A stretch of DNA of 64,000 nt from a virus, in IMG/VR virus record IMGVR_UViG_3300025430_000015, positions 24,644-88,643 of that record. The stretch is one strand, 5' to 3'. The translations under genes and the position numbers were made by a program. The number at the start of each line of letters is the position of its first letter. The first letter of the stretch is position 1. Shown one piece after another: positions 10,546 to 18,747 of the stretch. The notes under the pieces are model-generated. The model saw only the letters and a list, made by a program, of their open reading frames with translations. It was not told where the DNA came from and ran no database searches.

Positions 10546-12405
10546 ATGCCTTCAGAGAAGACTATATATGTTCAAAAGAGTAAATTACTCAATGGAGTAC
10601 TAAGATACAGCTCCTTGGACCCTGAAGTCAAGAAAAAACTTTTGATGCTTGATAATTACGGTACTTTAAAAAACCGTGACAGGATTGATGAGTTTGCTCA
10701 GCTTGTAGAAAATAATGATTATTCTTTAATTTTTGAGGATAAAGAAGCTGAAAACGATTTTATAGATTTACAGATGTGCAGTTCTGAACCATATGAAGTT
10801 AATAGCCCTTTTTTGGTTGAGAACCATTTATTCCCTTTTCAGCATGTTGGACTTAATTATGTCTGGAAGCAAATGCTCTCAGAAAACCCACAAGTATTAG
10901 TCCAGTGGGATACAGGTGCAGGCAAAACTTTATTGAGTTGCCTCACTAGCCAGAAACTGTTTGATCATGGTGCCATTGACAAGGTGCTGGTCTTTTCAAA
11001 GAAGATCAAACAATACGACTGGGAACAGGAGTTTAAGCGGATGACACACTTAACTGTTGAACGTGTAACAGAAAAGATGACTCGCAAAGCTCGCCACGCC
11101 ATGTACGAAAAAAACACTAACCAAGTATTAGTTCTTAACTACGAAAAAGTACGTGAAGGCAATATGGCTAAAGTGCCAGGCCAGAGAAAGAAAGTTAAGT
11201 CCTACGACCGTACAGATTTATTGCAAATTCTGAACATGATCAAGGGGCAACGTGTACTTATCATTATTGATGAAGCACAAAAAATCAACAGCGGAGAAAG
11301 TCTGTTGGGAGAAGGTTTTCATACTCTTATTAACACACCGGATAGCGAAACAAAAGCTCTAGCATTAACGGCTACACCATATACGACTAGCCCATTGAAC
11401 ATCCGTAATATTTTTTCTGTAGTAGCCCCTGGTATTCCTGACGTTAGTGACATGAAACGTGATGTTTTTAAACGTTTTTACGGTAAAGAGTTCAGCATGT
11501 ATAGCAATGGTTTTGTACAAGAACTATATGTAAAAGAATGGGATCGTGCAAAACTTTCTTTATTAGGTAAGAAACACGAAAATTGGACTCACATTGCAAT
11601 GAAAAGCGATCCCATTATTGCTGCACAGTTCCCTGAAAGCACTCCAAAAAAGCTTGTATATGAACTTTCTGATATTGACCGTGCTATTTATGATTGGGCT
11701 GAAGAACAAGCTCGTGAACGTTATAATCCAGATAACCAAGTTGCTAACTGGAGCTATATTGACGTACTCCGTATGATTTGCAATACCACTGAAGGTCTTA
11801 AAAACAGTAATGGTAAGTTTGCTAAAGAAATTGTTGCAGAGTTTGGTAATGACATCAGCATCCAGAATAGTGCAAAATATCAGTTGATTATAAATAATCT
11901 TGACGTTTATTTTGAAAAAAATGAAAAAGTTGTTTTGTTTACATATTGGACAAACGGCACTCTATTTCCATATTACGAAGCGTTAAAAGCACAATACCCA
12001 GATGTTCTTATTTTGCCTATCTGGGGAGTTGGAATGAGCACTGATCAGTCAGCAGAAAACATGAAACTATTTAATGCTGCTAAAGGTCCAGCTGTATTAA
12101 TTACAAGTGATGTACTCCAAGAAGGTGCAAACCTTTATGCACCATACCTTTGGAACATTGAAGTACCACGTACATATGCAGATTACAAACAACGTAAAGA
12201 TCGTATCAATCGTGCCGATTCTCGCTCAAAAGGAGTTGACAAAACATGGGTATATCGTCCAGTAGCTGTAAATACTATTGAAGAAAGAGTAGATGCAAAA
12301 GTTTTGAGACGGAGAGCGGAAGCAGAAGCAATTCGTGGTATTATAGACGAGCATGCTGACATGGAAGACACTATTGATGTAACACCGTTTGGATTTTTGT
12401 TTTAA
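10546..12405 (+). CDS. SNF2-like superfamily 2 DNA helicase/translocase
   Basis: 619 aa. Walker A is WDTGAGKT with Lys127. Motif II is IIIDEAQK with Asp242-Glu243 (the DEAQ form seen in phage SNF2-like proteins). Motif III is LTATPYT. The second RecA-like lobe has VVLFTYW near 470, and motif VI is in YKQRKDRINRADSRSKG near 550, with the Arg residues expected for ATP hydrolysis. It would use ATP to move on or remodel duplex DNA. Related phage helicases act in replication or recombination. The preceding 31 bases hold no strong Shine-Dalgarno. Confidence 0.85.
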   Translation: MPSEKTIYVQKSKLLNGVLRYSSLDPEVKKKLLMLDNYGTLKNRDRIDEFAQLVENNDYSLIFEDKEAENDFIDLQMCSSEPYEVNSPFLVENHLFPFQHVGLNYVWKQMLSENPQVLVQWDTGAGKTLLSCLTSQKLFDHGAIDKVLVFSKKIKQYDWEQEFKRMTHLTVERVTEKMTRKARHAMYEKNTNQVLVLNYEKVREGNMAKVPGQRKKVKSYDRTDLLQILNMIKGQRVLIIIDEAQKINSGESLLGEGFHTLINTPDSETKALALTATPYTTSPLNIRNIFSVVAPGIPDVSDMKRDVFKRFYGKEFSMYSNGFVQELYVKEWDRAKLSLLGKKHENWTHIAMKSDPIIAAQFPESTPKKLVYELSDIDRAIYDWAEEQARERYNPDNQVANWSYIDVLRMICNTTEGLKNSNGKFAKEIVAEFGNDISIQNSAKYQLIINNLDVYFEKNEKVVLFTYWTNGTLFPYYEALKAQYPDVLILPIWGVGMSTDQSAENMKLFNAAKGPAVLITSDVLQEGANLYAPYLWNIEVPRTYADYKQRKDRINRADSRSKGVDKTWVYRPVAVNTIEERVDAKVLRRRAEAEAIRGIIDEHADMEDTIDVTPFGFLF

Positions 12406-12406
12406 T

Positions 12407-12435
12407 TTGACTCTGGTCCCATATCGTGATATGTT
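12407..12435 (+). promoter_or_regulatory. Candidate sigma70-type promoter
   Basis: TTGACT at 12407-12412, a 17-base spacer and TATGTT at 12430-12435. It lies in the gap after the helicase and before the Rpf-like gene. The same AATTTGACT start recurs at the promoter candidate before 17381, which supports a shared promoter type. Confidence 0.5.
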
Positions 12436-12503
12436 TTATAAACTTAAAGAAGGGAGATCTATTGAAAACTAACTGACCTTATTGTTAGAGAGATAGGATA
12501 ATC

Positions 12504-12910
12504 TTGAGACGTTTAATTACAATCTCAGTATTAGCTGTCAGTATGGTTATTAATCATGTTGGAGCTAGCACCCCAAAAGTATTAACAAACAAAGAAACAC
12601 CAAAAGTGGTTCAAAAGATTAAAAAAGTAGTATATCCAGTGATATTGTTTTCTAGGCCAATTATGTTGGCTTGGGAAAAAGTTAACATCTGTGAAATGGG
12701 TGGTAACTGGCATTACATAGGCCCCTACTACAGTGGTGGACTAGGAATGACTAATATTAACTGGATTATATTAACTGGATTAAATTTGGCGGTTTAAAAT
12801 TTGCCAAGAATGCAGGATTAGCAACACCAGAAGAGCAGGTAACAATTGCTCGTGAGATCGAAAAAAGTGGCTACGTTCCTGACCAATATGGTTGCGGACA
12901 AGGCTGGTAG
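12504..12910 (+). pseudogene. Secreted Rpf/transglycosylase-like protein, broken by a 14-bp tandem duplication
   Basis: Starts at TTG 12504 with a purine-rich stretch before it. An N-terminal signal-like hydrophobic segment (MRRLITISVLAVSMVI) is followed by a resuscitation-promoting-factor-like fold: WEKVNICEMGGNWHYIGPYY, with a Glu in the catalytic position, then SGGLGMTNINW. As sequenced, the frame stops at 12797. Removing one copy of the duplicated 14 bases at 12754-12782 restores reading to the TAG at 12908-12910 through NWIKFGGLKFAKNAGLA and a C-terminal YGCGQGW, about 130 aa. That matches the normal Rpf domain length. Likely a small cell-wall-cutting enzyme used in lysis. Confidence 0.7.
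12754..12782 (+). repeat. 14-bp tandem duplication breaking the Rpf-like gene
   Basis: TATTAACTGGATTA occurs twice without a gap (12755-12768 and 12769-12782), plus one matching base on the left. Its length is 2 mod 3, so it shifts the frame of the gene it lies in. Confidence 0.95.
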
Positions 12911-12925
12911 AGGAGAAAATAATAA

Positions 12926-13141
12926 ATGGCAATTAATAAGTATGATCAGATCCAACGAGACATGATGGACATGATCACCAGTGGTCAGATGCATAGTACC
13001 TTGATTGGTAAGACCATTGCTGTGGGCGGAAATAGCCCACGATCACTCCAAGAAATTGAAGATTTTGTAGAATATATCATAAATTTGCTTAAAAAAGCAG
13101 AGCAATTCCGAAAGGATAATGTAAAAAAGAGCAAAAGATAG
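12926..13141 (+). CDS. Hypothetical small protein
   Basis: 71 aa, with AGGAG 10 bases before the ATG. Mostly helical (MINKYDQI-like start, then LQEIEDFVEYIINLLKKAEQFRK) with a basic tail. Family not recognised. It directly follows the Rpf-like gene. Confidence 0.65.
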   Translation: MAINKYDQIQRDMMDMITSGQMHSTLIGKTIAVGGNSPRSLQEIEDFVEYIINLLKKAEQFRKDNVKKSKR

Positions 13142-13174
13142 CTAATGAAGTGAGAGAGCTTTACAGCCTCTCCA

Positions 13175-13240
13175 GAAGGGCCTGGTCTTCCTCGGGAGTT
13201 GCAGTCGGTGTTCATACCTTGACTCCTCCCGAGGCCCTTC
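13175..13240. other. Long GC-rich stem-loop between operons
   Basis: GAAGGG (13175-13180) pairs with CCCTTC (13235-13240), and CCTCGGGAG (13190-13198) pairs perfectly with CTCCCGAGG (13226-13234). There is a 9-base bulge on the left side and a 27-base loop. No T-run follows on the plus strand. It lies in the 123-base gap before whiB, so it could be a terminator, an mRNA-end hairpin or a leader structure. Confidence 0.6.
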
Positions 13241-13264
13241 CAGCTATCAATCTTTCCAATAATT

Positions 13265-13750
13265 ATGGATACTAAAATTGATTATAAATGGCAAAAAGAG
13301 TCTGCCTGTAAAGGAATGGATATTGAGTTGTTCTATCCATCGCATGGTAAAGCTCCATCAAAACAACTATCAGACAAATGCGATGGTTGTCCAGTATCCA
13401 CACAATGCCTTGATCATGCACTCAAATATGAAGAATATGGGCATTGGGCTAATACAGGACCAACTGAACGTAGAGAATTACGTAATAAACTTGGCATAGA
13501 ATTGGTTAATATTAATATTGCGTTTCTAAATAATCAATATATTGAAGAAGAAGAAAAAGTTGAATCTACTTCTATAAAAATTAAAGGACGTGGTCGTAGA
13601 CCAGCAGATTGTGGGACACGTTCTGGTTATGGTGCACACAGGCGAAAAAAAGAAATCCCATGCGAAGCATGCCGTGCTGCACAGAATGCAAGCGTTAAAG
13701 AGTTTAATAAAAATAAAAAAGACAAAGAAAGTGATCCATTTTATCAATGA
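13265..13750 (+). CDS. WhiB-like Fe-S transcription regulator with extra C-terminal Cys motif
   Basis: 161 aa. The four cluster cysteines of the WhiB family are Cys15, Cys39, Cys42 and Cys48 (spacing C-x23-C-x2-C-x5-C), in DKCDGCPVSTQCLDHA. The usual GVWGG turn is altered to GHWANTGPTERREL. The C-terminal third has a basic GRGRRPADCGTRSGYGAHRR stretch and CEACRAAQ, a phage/actinobacterial DNA-binding-type module. WhiB proteins are found in actinobacteria and their phages and act with the principal sigma factor. This is one of the two best pointers to the host group. It overlaps the next gene by four bases. Confidence 0.9.
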   Translation: MDTKIDYKWQKESACKGMDIELFYPSHGKAPSKQLSDKCDGCPVSTQCLDHALKYEEYGHWANTGPTERRELRNKLGIELVNINIAFLNNQYIEEEEKVESTSIKIKGRGRRPADCGTRSGYGAHRRKKEIPCEACRAAQNASVKEFNKNKKDKESDPFYQ

Positions 13751-14442
13751 AAATTGGCTTAGTAATTCCTGTTCTTAATAATTTTGATCAAGCAATAGAT
13801 ATGATCTATAGTGCTAATAGTGAGCATAATGTAAAGTTTTATATCCAACCACAATACCGTTATCAAGTTCCATTAGCTAAAGCATGGAATACTGGTATCA
13901 AGAATGCAATTACTGATGGGTGTGATGTAATCATTGTAAGCAATGATGATGTTCTATTTTCTGAAAAGACTATAGATTATTTAGCTCGTGAAACTAAAGC
14001 AATGCCCGATGATTATGTAATGGCATTCCCAGTAGACATGTTTGATGCTTTAAGTGACCCATCACAAATCTTATGGGATGATGAAATAGTTGGCGATGTT
14101 TCATACGCTGTTGAAGATCAAAGTTACGCTTGTTTTGCAATACGACCAGACTTTTTTGAAAAGTGTGGAACGTTTGATGAGAATTTTGATCCAGCTTGGT
14201 GGGAAGATACTGATATGAAATATCGTATCAAGTTGCTTGGATACAAAACTATACAAACAAGCATCCCTTACGTGCATATTAGACACCAGACTACAAAAAA
14301 ACTCACTCAACCTCTTAATTCGTTGAAGAGCGGTCAGTATTATGAAAAAAAGTGGGGAAGTACTCGTAAAGACTTGAAAGAGGTCTATGCTAAGCCCTAT
14401 AATGATCCTAATATGAGTCCAAGAGAATGGAAGAATTCATGA
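13747..14442 (+). CDS. Glycosyltransferase, GT2-like (GT-A fold)
   Basis: 231 aa. It has a GT-A start (KIGLVIPVLNNFDQAIDMIY), a nucleotide-sugar-binding NDD motif in VIIVSNDDVLF near 60-70, and an acceptor-side EDTDMKYRIKLLGYK segment near 155-170 with the ED dyad typical of GT2. First of three glycosyltransferase genes with overlapping ends, so they are probably one operon acting on one glycan. The substrate could be phage DNA, virion proteins or host surface; the sequence does not tell. Confidence 0.8.
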   Translation: MKIGLVIPVLNNFDQAIDMIYSANSEHNVKFYIQPQYRYQVPLAKAWNTGIKNAITDGCDVIIVSNDDVLFSEKTIDYLARETKAMPDDYVMAFPVDMFDALSDPSQILWDDEIVGDVSYAVEDQSYACFAIRPDFFEKCGTFDENFDPAWWEDTDMKYRIKLLGYKTIQTSIPYVHIRHQTTKKLTQPLNSLKSGQYYEKKWGSTRKDLKEVYAKPYNDPNMSPREWKNS

Positions 14443-15713
14443 GCAAGATTAAGGTACTAGCGTGGGGTGACTATGCTTGTAGCACAGGGTTTGGTACCGT
14501 GATGAAAAATATCATGGGAGAACTGTACAAGACTGGCAGCTATGACATTGACGTAGTTGGTGTTAATTATGATGGTGGGCCTTACGATACAACTCTTTGG
14601 CCTGGTCGCCTATGGCCTGCTATTAGTGCTTTACGTACACAAGGACCATACGGAGATGTTTTTGGTCGTCAAGTGTTCCTAGACCTCCTTGCTCAAGGCG
14701 ATTATGACATCGTATTTATTGTTCAAGATACGTTTATTGTATTGGATATTGTTCCTCAAATTCTTGAATTGCAACGTACTAAGCCAAATACGTTCTCGAC
14801 TATTTACTACTATCCATTCGATTGTGCTCCACGTGAAGAATGGGTCAACCAATGTGTATCTAGTTTTGACTTCCCTGTTGCTTATACTGAGTACGCAAAG
14901 AACGAAAGCCGTAAAGTAATTGGTAACATTGCTGATAAGCAAGATGTTATTTACCATGGAACCAATACTAAAGACTTCTTTCCACTATCACCAGAAGAAA
15001 AGAAACAAGCTAAAAGCATGATCTTCCCTATGCTTCAAGATAAATTTTTGATTACGAATGTTAATCGTAACCAAGGTCGCAAAGATGTTTCAAGAAGTCT
15101 TATGATCCTTAAAGAATTACGCAATATGGGAGTAGAGGATGCGTTCCTTTACATGCATATGCAAGAAAAAGACTTTGGTGGAAGTATTCTTGAAATGGCT
15201 CGTGCACTTGGGCTAGATCCAAATAAAGATTTTACTGTACCAGACCCAAGGCAATTTGGTGCACACAGCGGATTCCCAATTGAATTCCTTAACCAAATCT
15301 ACAACGCTAGCGATGTTTACCTTACCACTACTCACGGTGAAGGTTGGGGCCTAAGTATCACAGAAGCAATGTCTACTAAGACACCTGTTGTTGCTCCTGA
15401 TAATACATCAGTCCCTGAAATTCTTGGCGATGACCGTGGTTGGAGAATCCCTAGTGGGCACACCCCATCTCATTGGATTATTAAAGATAATGATAATGAA
15501 CGTATGCGTCCATTAATGAGCGTTGAAGATGCTGCTAAGACTATTAAGCACATTATGGATAATCCAAAGGAAGCTGCAGAACGTGCAGAGAAAGCCTATG
15601 AATGGGCATCTACAAACACTTGGGAAGCCATTGGTAAGCAATGGATGAATGTATTTAATCGTGCTACCAATAAAGCTAAGATGGCACGAAAACTTAAGGA
15701 ACAGGCAAAGTGA
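14439..15713 (+). CDS. Glycosyltransferase, GT4-like (GT-B fold)
   Basis: The start at 14439 (ATGA overlap with the upstream gene, GGAAG five bases before) is preferred over an ATG at 14427; 424 aa. The C-terminal Rossmann domain carries the GT4 signature: YNASDVYLTTTHGEGWGLSI near 285-310, then EAMSTKTPVVAPDNTSVPEI with the E-x7-E pattern that holds the nucleotide sugar. The N-terminal half (WGDYACSTGFGTVM) fits a GT-B acceptor domain. Second gene of the glycosyltransferase operon. Confidence 0.85.
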   Translation: MSKIKVLAWGDYACSTGFGTVMKNIMGELYKTGSYDIDVVGVNYDGGPYDTTLWPGRLWPAISALRTQGPYGDVFGRQVFLDLLAQGDYDIVFIVQDTFIVLDIVPQILELQRTKPNTFSTIYYYPFDCAPREEWVNQCVSSFDFPVAYTEYAKNESRKVIGNIADKQDVIYHGTNTKDFFPLSPEEKKQAKSMIFPMLQDKFLITNVNRNQGRKDVSRSLMILKELRNMGVEDAFLYMHMQEKDFGGSILEMARALGLDPNKDFTVPDPRQFGAHSGFPIEFLNQIYNASDVYLTTTHGEGWGLSITEAMSTKTPVVAPDNTSVPEILGDDRGWRIPSGHTPSHWIIKDNDNERMRPLMSVEDAAKTIKHIMDNPKEAAERAEKAYEWASTNTWEAIGKQWMNVFNRATNKAKMARKLKEQAK

Positions 15714-16474
15714 CTCGACGTGTAGTTAGCATTACCCCATTTTATAACGAGACGCATATCCTTGAATTGCGGCTTGGCATTTTAGAAAATGTGGTTGATC
15801 GCTTCTACACGATTGAAGCTAACAAAACTTTTACTGGTCTTGATAAACCAATGCTTGCTAATACCATCAAGCACCCAAAACACACAGTTGTAGAGATTGA
15901 GTTTCCTGAGGGCCTTAGTGAGTGGGGCAAAGAAAATTATCAACGGGATGTTATTCTAGATTTATCAGAATATAATGATGATGATATTGTTCTTATTAAT
16001 GACTTAGATGAAATTCCTAACCCTAAAACTATTGAATTTCTTATTGAGAACTTTGATCCTGATTTCACATATTCATTTGAAATGGTTATTCATCAATATT
16101 ATTTAAATAACCAAAACCTTGGTGAAGGTATATGGTGGAAGGCTAAGGCTTGCAGCGTAGGCGAATACCGTCGAGCTGGGTTTAATGCTACTCAACTTAG
16201 GTTAGGTGTAAACTCTTTAAATATCCCCAATGGTGGATGGCACTGGACTTTTTGTGGAGATACTACATTCATTAAAAACAAGATTGAAGCTTTTGCTCAT
16301 ACAGAATGTAATACTGACCAAATTAAATCAAACCTTGATTTGAATTTTGAGAACAATGCTGATACACTTGGTCGTGGATACGAACTAAAACTAGTAGATA
16401 TAGATTCAGATTTTTATCCAGATTATCTAAAAGATAACAAGAAAAAATACAGTAAGTATATCAAGGAGCTATAA
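15710..16474 (+). CDS. Glycosyltransferase, GT17-like
   Basis: 254 aa. The start ITPFYNETHILELRLGILEN, followed by VVDRFYTIEANKTFTG, is characteristic of GT17 (beta-1,4-N-acetylglucosaminyltransferase-like). A DLDEIPNP motif near 95-102 supplies the metal-binding acidic residues, and WHWTFCGD near 180 is also typical. It overlaps both neighbours by 1-4 bases. Third step of the same glycan pathway by context; donor and acceptor unknown. Confidence 0.8.
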   Translation: MTRRVVSITPFYNETHILELRLGILENVVDRFYTIEANKTFTGLDKPMLANTIKHPKHTVVEIEFPEGLSEWGKENYQRDVILDLSEYNDDDIVLINDLDEIPNPKTIEFLIENFDPDFTYSFEMVIHQYYLNNQNLGEGIWWKAKACSVGEYRRAGFNATQLRLGVNSLNIPNGGWHWTFCGDTTFIKNKIEAFAHTECNTDQIKSNLDLNFENNADTLGRGYELKLVDIDSDFYPDYLKDNKKKYSKYIKEL

Positions 16475-16656
16475 TGGATTTTGATGAGTGGTTAAAATAT
16501 GGAGTAGATAATGGTTTCTGCTCAGAACAGTTCTGCAGTACCCATGATGGTTTTCCTATGCATGATAGCGAAGAAAAGTCATGGGAAGACGGTGGAGACC
16601 CTTGTGCACATGTTGTGCGCTTGGGATCATATAATGATTGGAACATAGGAGAATAA
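16474..16656 (+). CDS. Hypothetical small acidic protein
   Basis: 60 aa, acidic, with two Cys/His-containing stretches (FCSEQFCSTHDGFPMH, DPCAHVVRLG). It shares its first base with the stop of the GT17 gene and is probably translated by coupling. No family recognised. Confidence 0.6.
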   Translation: MDFDEWLKYGVDNGFCSEQFCSTHDGFPMHDSEEKSWEDGGDPCAHVVRLGSYNDWNIGE

Positions 16657-16658
16657 TA

Positions 16659-16844
16659 ATGGGTGCAGGACAAAACTTTTTGAATTGGTTGCAAGGAACT
16701 TTTGGTGGTAATAATGGACCCGGCATTCCAGACCTTCCACTTCCAATGGGAGATAAAGCTCCAACAGCAAAGCCAAAGAAAGATAAACCAGCAGTGAAGA
16801 AAGCAGCACCTAAGAAGGCTGCACCAAAGAAAAAGGAACAATAA
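16659..16844 (+). CDS. Small protein with Lys/Ala/Pro-rich tail
   Basis: 61 aa from the ATG at 16659, with GGAGAA eight bases before. An N-terminal amphipathic segment (MGAGQNFLNWLQGTFGG) is followed by a histone H1-like tail of repeated KKAAPKKAAPKKK. The tail suggests DNA or RNA binding, or charge neutralisation. Unknown otherwise. Confidence 0.65.
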   Translation: MGAGQNFLNWLQGTFGGNNGPGIPDLPLPMGDKAPTAKPKKDKPAVKKAAPKKAAPKKKEQ

Positions 16845-17011
16845 TGCACGTAATGTTAGTACTAATTTTACCAGCATTGTTTTTTATGGGTGTTGGCGCT
16901 TTTATTCATATGTTTAGCCAAGGTGTAAAGAATGGTATTTATCAAAAGACCAAAGCACCTGAGAAGAAAAACTCATGTGGTGGCAACTGTAATTGTAAAT
17001 GTAAGAAGTAA
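16844..17011 (+). CDS. Small single-pass membrane protein with C-terminal Cys cluster
   Basis: 55 aa. One membrane segment (VMLVLILPALFFMGVGAFI) is followed by a basic stretch and a tail CGGNCNCKCKK with four cysteines. It overlaps its neighbours by one base at each end, which supports it as a real gene. The Cys tail could bind metal, or form disulphides if outside the cell. Function unknown. Confidence 0.55.
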   Translation: MHVMLVLILPALFFMGVGAFIHMFSQGVKNGIYQKTKAPEKKNSCGGNCNCKCKK

Positions 17012-17247
17012 TGGCTAAAGATTTAAATTGGGCAGCAAAGACTATGCTAGAATTAGCACAGATCCCAGCTCAGCCAAAACTTATTGCTGCGTTTAGTAAT
17101 TATAGTGCTAATACAATGTGGGTTAAAGGTGTTATCAAGTCTGCATCGCGTAGGGTTGTTAATGATATGAGCAACCCTTATTTTGAACAAGCAATGGATA
17201 TTTTACGTGAAAATGGCATAGACGTAAATATCTATGATACTAATTAA
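17011..17247 (+). CDS. Hypothetical protein
   Basis: 78 aa, helical N-terminus (KDLNWAAKTMLELAQIPAQP) and a C-terminal MDILRENGIDVNIYD. No family recognised. Last gene before the tRNA, overlapping the upstream gene by one base. Confidence 0.6.
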   Translation: MAKDLNWAAKTMLELAQIPAQPKLIAAFSNYSANTMWVKGVIKSASRRVVNDMSNPYFEQAMDILRENGIDVNIYDTN

Positions 17248-17253
17248 AGTATT

Positions 17254-17329
17254 GCCCTAGTAGCTCAACGGATAGAGCATCGGAGTTCTAACCCGCAGGT
17301 TGCAAGTTCGAGTCTTGCCTGGGGCACCA
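17254..17329 (+). tRNA. tRNA-Arg (anticodon TCT), CCA encoded, imperfect anticodon stem
   Basis: 76 nt cloverleaf. Acceptor GCCCTAG pairs with CTGGGGC (one G-T), followed by A and an encoded CCA. D-stem GCTC/GAGC, T-arm GCAAG-TTCGAGT-CTTGC. The anticodon loop is GTTCTAA, giving anticodon TCT. The anticodon stem TCGGA/CCCGC has only three paired positions, with T-C and A-C at its ends, and position 32 is G. It is either decaying or atypical. It would read AGA, a codon common in this low-GC phage. Confidence 0.8.
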
Positions 17330-17331
17330 AT

Positions 17332-17360
17332 TTGACTTTTATAGTAGTCAACAGTAAAGT
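17332..17360 (+). promoter_or_regulatory. Candidate sigma70-type promoter
   Basis: TTGACT (17332-17337), a 17-base spacer and TAAAGT (17355-17360), just behind the tRNA and 20 bases before the next ATG, which has AAGGAG ahead of it. Same -35 form as at 12407. Confidence 0.5.
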
Positions 17361-17380
17361 ATTAAAAAGTAAGGAGTTAT

Positions 17381-17734
17381 ATGAGAACCAAAACAAGGTT
17401 GCTTAGAAGTGGTTTACAAATAGCACTAGGTGCTGAGCTTGTTTCAGTTAGTAAAAGGATGAAACAATATCAGAATGAGACTCAGCTTGCAAAAGCTACT
17501 CCCATAGAAGTGCCTGTAGCACCGCCAGTAAATAAAGAGTATCAGTATGTCATGCGTGAAAAAGCAATTAAGCAAATTAATACTGTACTTAATGAACTAA
17601 TTAATGCTACTATGATGAATGATATTTATATTGAACCAAACATCTTAAACCAGGCAAAAGAACTTATGGACTTGTTTGCTTGGATTATTGAAAGTAGTCC
17701 CGAAGAAAAGGAAGCATATGGAACTCAAGCTTAG
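17381..17734 (+). CDS. Hypothetical helical protein
   Basis: 117 aa, preceded by AAGGAG. Basic N-terminus, then predicted helices (EKAIKQINTVLNELINATMM, NQAKELMDLFAWIIE). No family recognised. First gene behind the tRNA-linked promoter. Confidence 0.65.
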   Translation: MRTKTRLLRSGLQIALGAELVSVSKRMKQYQNETQLAKATPIEVPVAPPVNKEYQYVMREKAIKQINTVLNELINATMMNDIYIEPNILNQAKELMDLFAWIIESSPEEKEAYGTQA

Positions 17735-18023
17735 TGTAAGCATTGGAGGCACTCTCCAAGTAAAGAACGCCAAAGGCGAATGGGATTGGATCAAGCCAGA
17801 AGTTGGTTGTGAGATTATACTTCATCATGGTGAGATCACAGAACAATTGCAAGAGCAATTTGCTGCTATGTGGGATCAAGTCGTTGGTCCTCAATTTAAG
17901 AATGTAGTCAGCGAACTTATTGCTGAACCAGTCGCTGTTGTAGAAGAAACTACAGAAGAAGAATCTACAGAAACGTCAGAGGAGAACGAAAAGCCTAATG
18001 TAGATGAGGATGATTACTACTAA
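17718..18023 (+). CDS. Hypothetical protein with acidic tail
   Basis: The start at 17718 (GGAAG seven bases before, 17-base overlap with the upstream gene) is preferred to a longer frame from 17676; 101 aa. The N-terminal part is beta-like (MELKLSVSIGGTLQVKNAKG). The C-terminal 35 residues are nearly all Glu, Thr, Ser and Asp. Unknown function. Confidence 0.65.
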   Translation: MELKLSVSIGGTLQVKNAKGEWDWIKPEVGCEIILHHGEITEQLQEQFAAMWDQVVGPQFKNVVSELIAEPVAVVEETTEEESTETSEENEKPNVDEDDYY

Positions 18024-18178
18024 TGACTGAATGTAAACATTGTGGCATGCCAATCGTTAAGTATCTAAACCCAGGTAGCTGGGACATTATTGGCGAAGAC
18101 GACAATTGGGTCCACTTAGAAGATCAAAATACTATAACTAAACATACTGCTAAACCTGATTGGGATACTAAGTCATGA
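18023..18178 (+). CDS. Small zinc-ribbon-like protein
   Basis: 51 aa, TAATG overlap with the upstream gene and ATGA overlap with the next. It starts MTECKHCGMPI (a CxxC knuckle) and contains WVHLEDQNT and a later His. One of several tiny CxxC proteins in this genome. Function unknown. Confidence 0.55.
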   Translation: MTECKHCGMPIVKYLNPGSWDIIGEDDNWVHLEDQNTITKHTAKPDWDTKS

Positions 18179-18741
18179 CCGTGCTATCTGCAGCTATTAC
18201 AAAAATGGATGGCATTGTCATCGCTGCTGACTCTCAAATCTCCTTTGATTATTCTAAGAGCGATGAAGGCCCAGGTAAATTATGGATGGACAAAGACCGT
18301 AGGTATATATTCGGTGGCTGTGGAAGCATTAGAGCTATGCAAGTTATACAATATTGGACTGAATGGCCCGAGTTCCGTGAATTTCATGAAGTAGATAAAT
18401 TTGCTGTAAAAGATATTGTTCCTGCTATGCGTGAAGCTTTGAATGAACACGGTGCTCTTGAAAGCTCAAAAAAAGTAGAGACTTTTGGTGCTGGCATTAT
18501 TATGGCATGGGATAGCAATCTTTTAATTATTGATGAAGATTTCAGCGTTACTATTCCAGTTAGTGGAAGATGGGCAATGGGATCAGGAGCAAGCGAAGCA
18601 TTTGGCAGTTTGGGTGATCAAGGCCCATGGACTAAAACAGATGTTATTAAAGCAGCACGCACTGCAGCAAAAACAGCTCAAGGTGTTGGTGGAGATATTT
18701 ACTACATCACAACAAAGAGCATGGAAATCAGAAAGGCTTAA
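18175..18741 (+). CDS. Proteasome-beta/HslV-like Ntn-hydrolase
   Basis: 188 aa. The N-terminus MTVLSAAITKMDGIVIAADS has the Thr that would become residue 1 after Met removal, the Asp of IAADSQ near mature position 18, and a Lys near mature 34. These are the catalytic Thr/Asp/Lys order of 20S proteasome beta and HslV subunits, each shifted by one. A glycine-rich GSGASEAFGSLGD segment near 140 matches the family's second signature. It may degrade proteins or process virion proteins. No partner ATPase is adjacent; the MoxR-like gene at 59620-60381 is far off. Fold call good, activity inferred. Confidence 0.7.
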   Translation: MTVLSAAITKMDGIVIAADSQISFDYSKSDEGPGKLWMDKDRRYIFGGCGSIRAMQVIQYWTEWPEFREFHEVDKFAVKDIVPAMREALNEHGALESSKKVETFGAGIIMAWDSNLLIIDEDFSVTIPVSGRWAMGSGASEAFGSLGDQGPWTKTDVIKAARTAAKTAQGVGGDIYYITTKSMEIRKA

Positions 18742-18747
18742 GCCAGT

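Noticed and set aside
17254-17329. Reading the tRNA anticodon as CTA (amber suppressor)
   Set aside because: It requires shifting the loop by one base, which destroys the three good anticodon-stem pairs; TCT with T33 in place fits the arm lengths.
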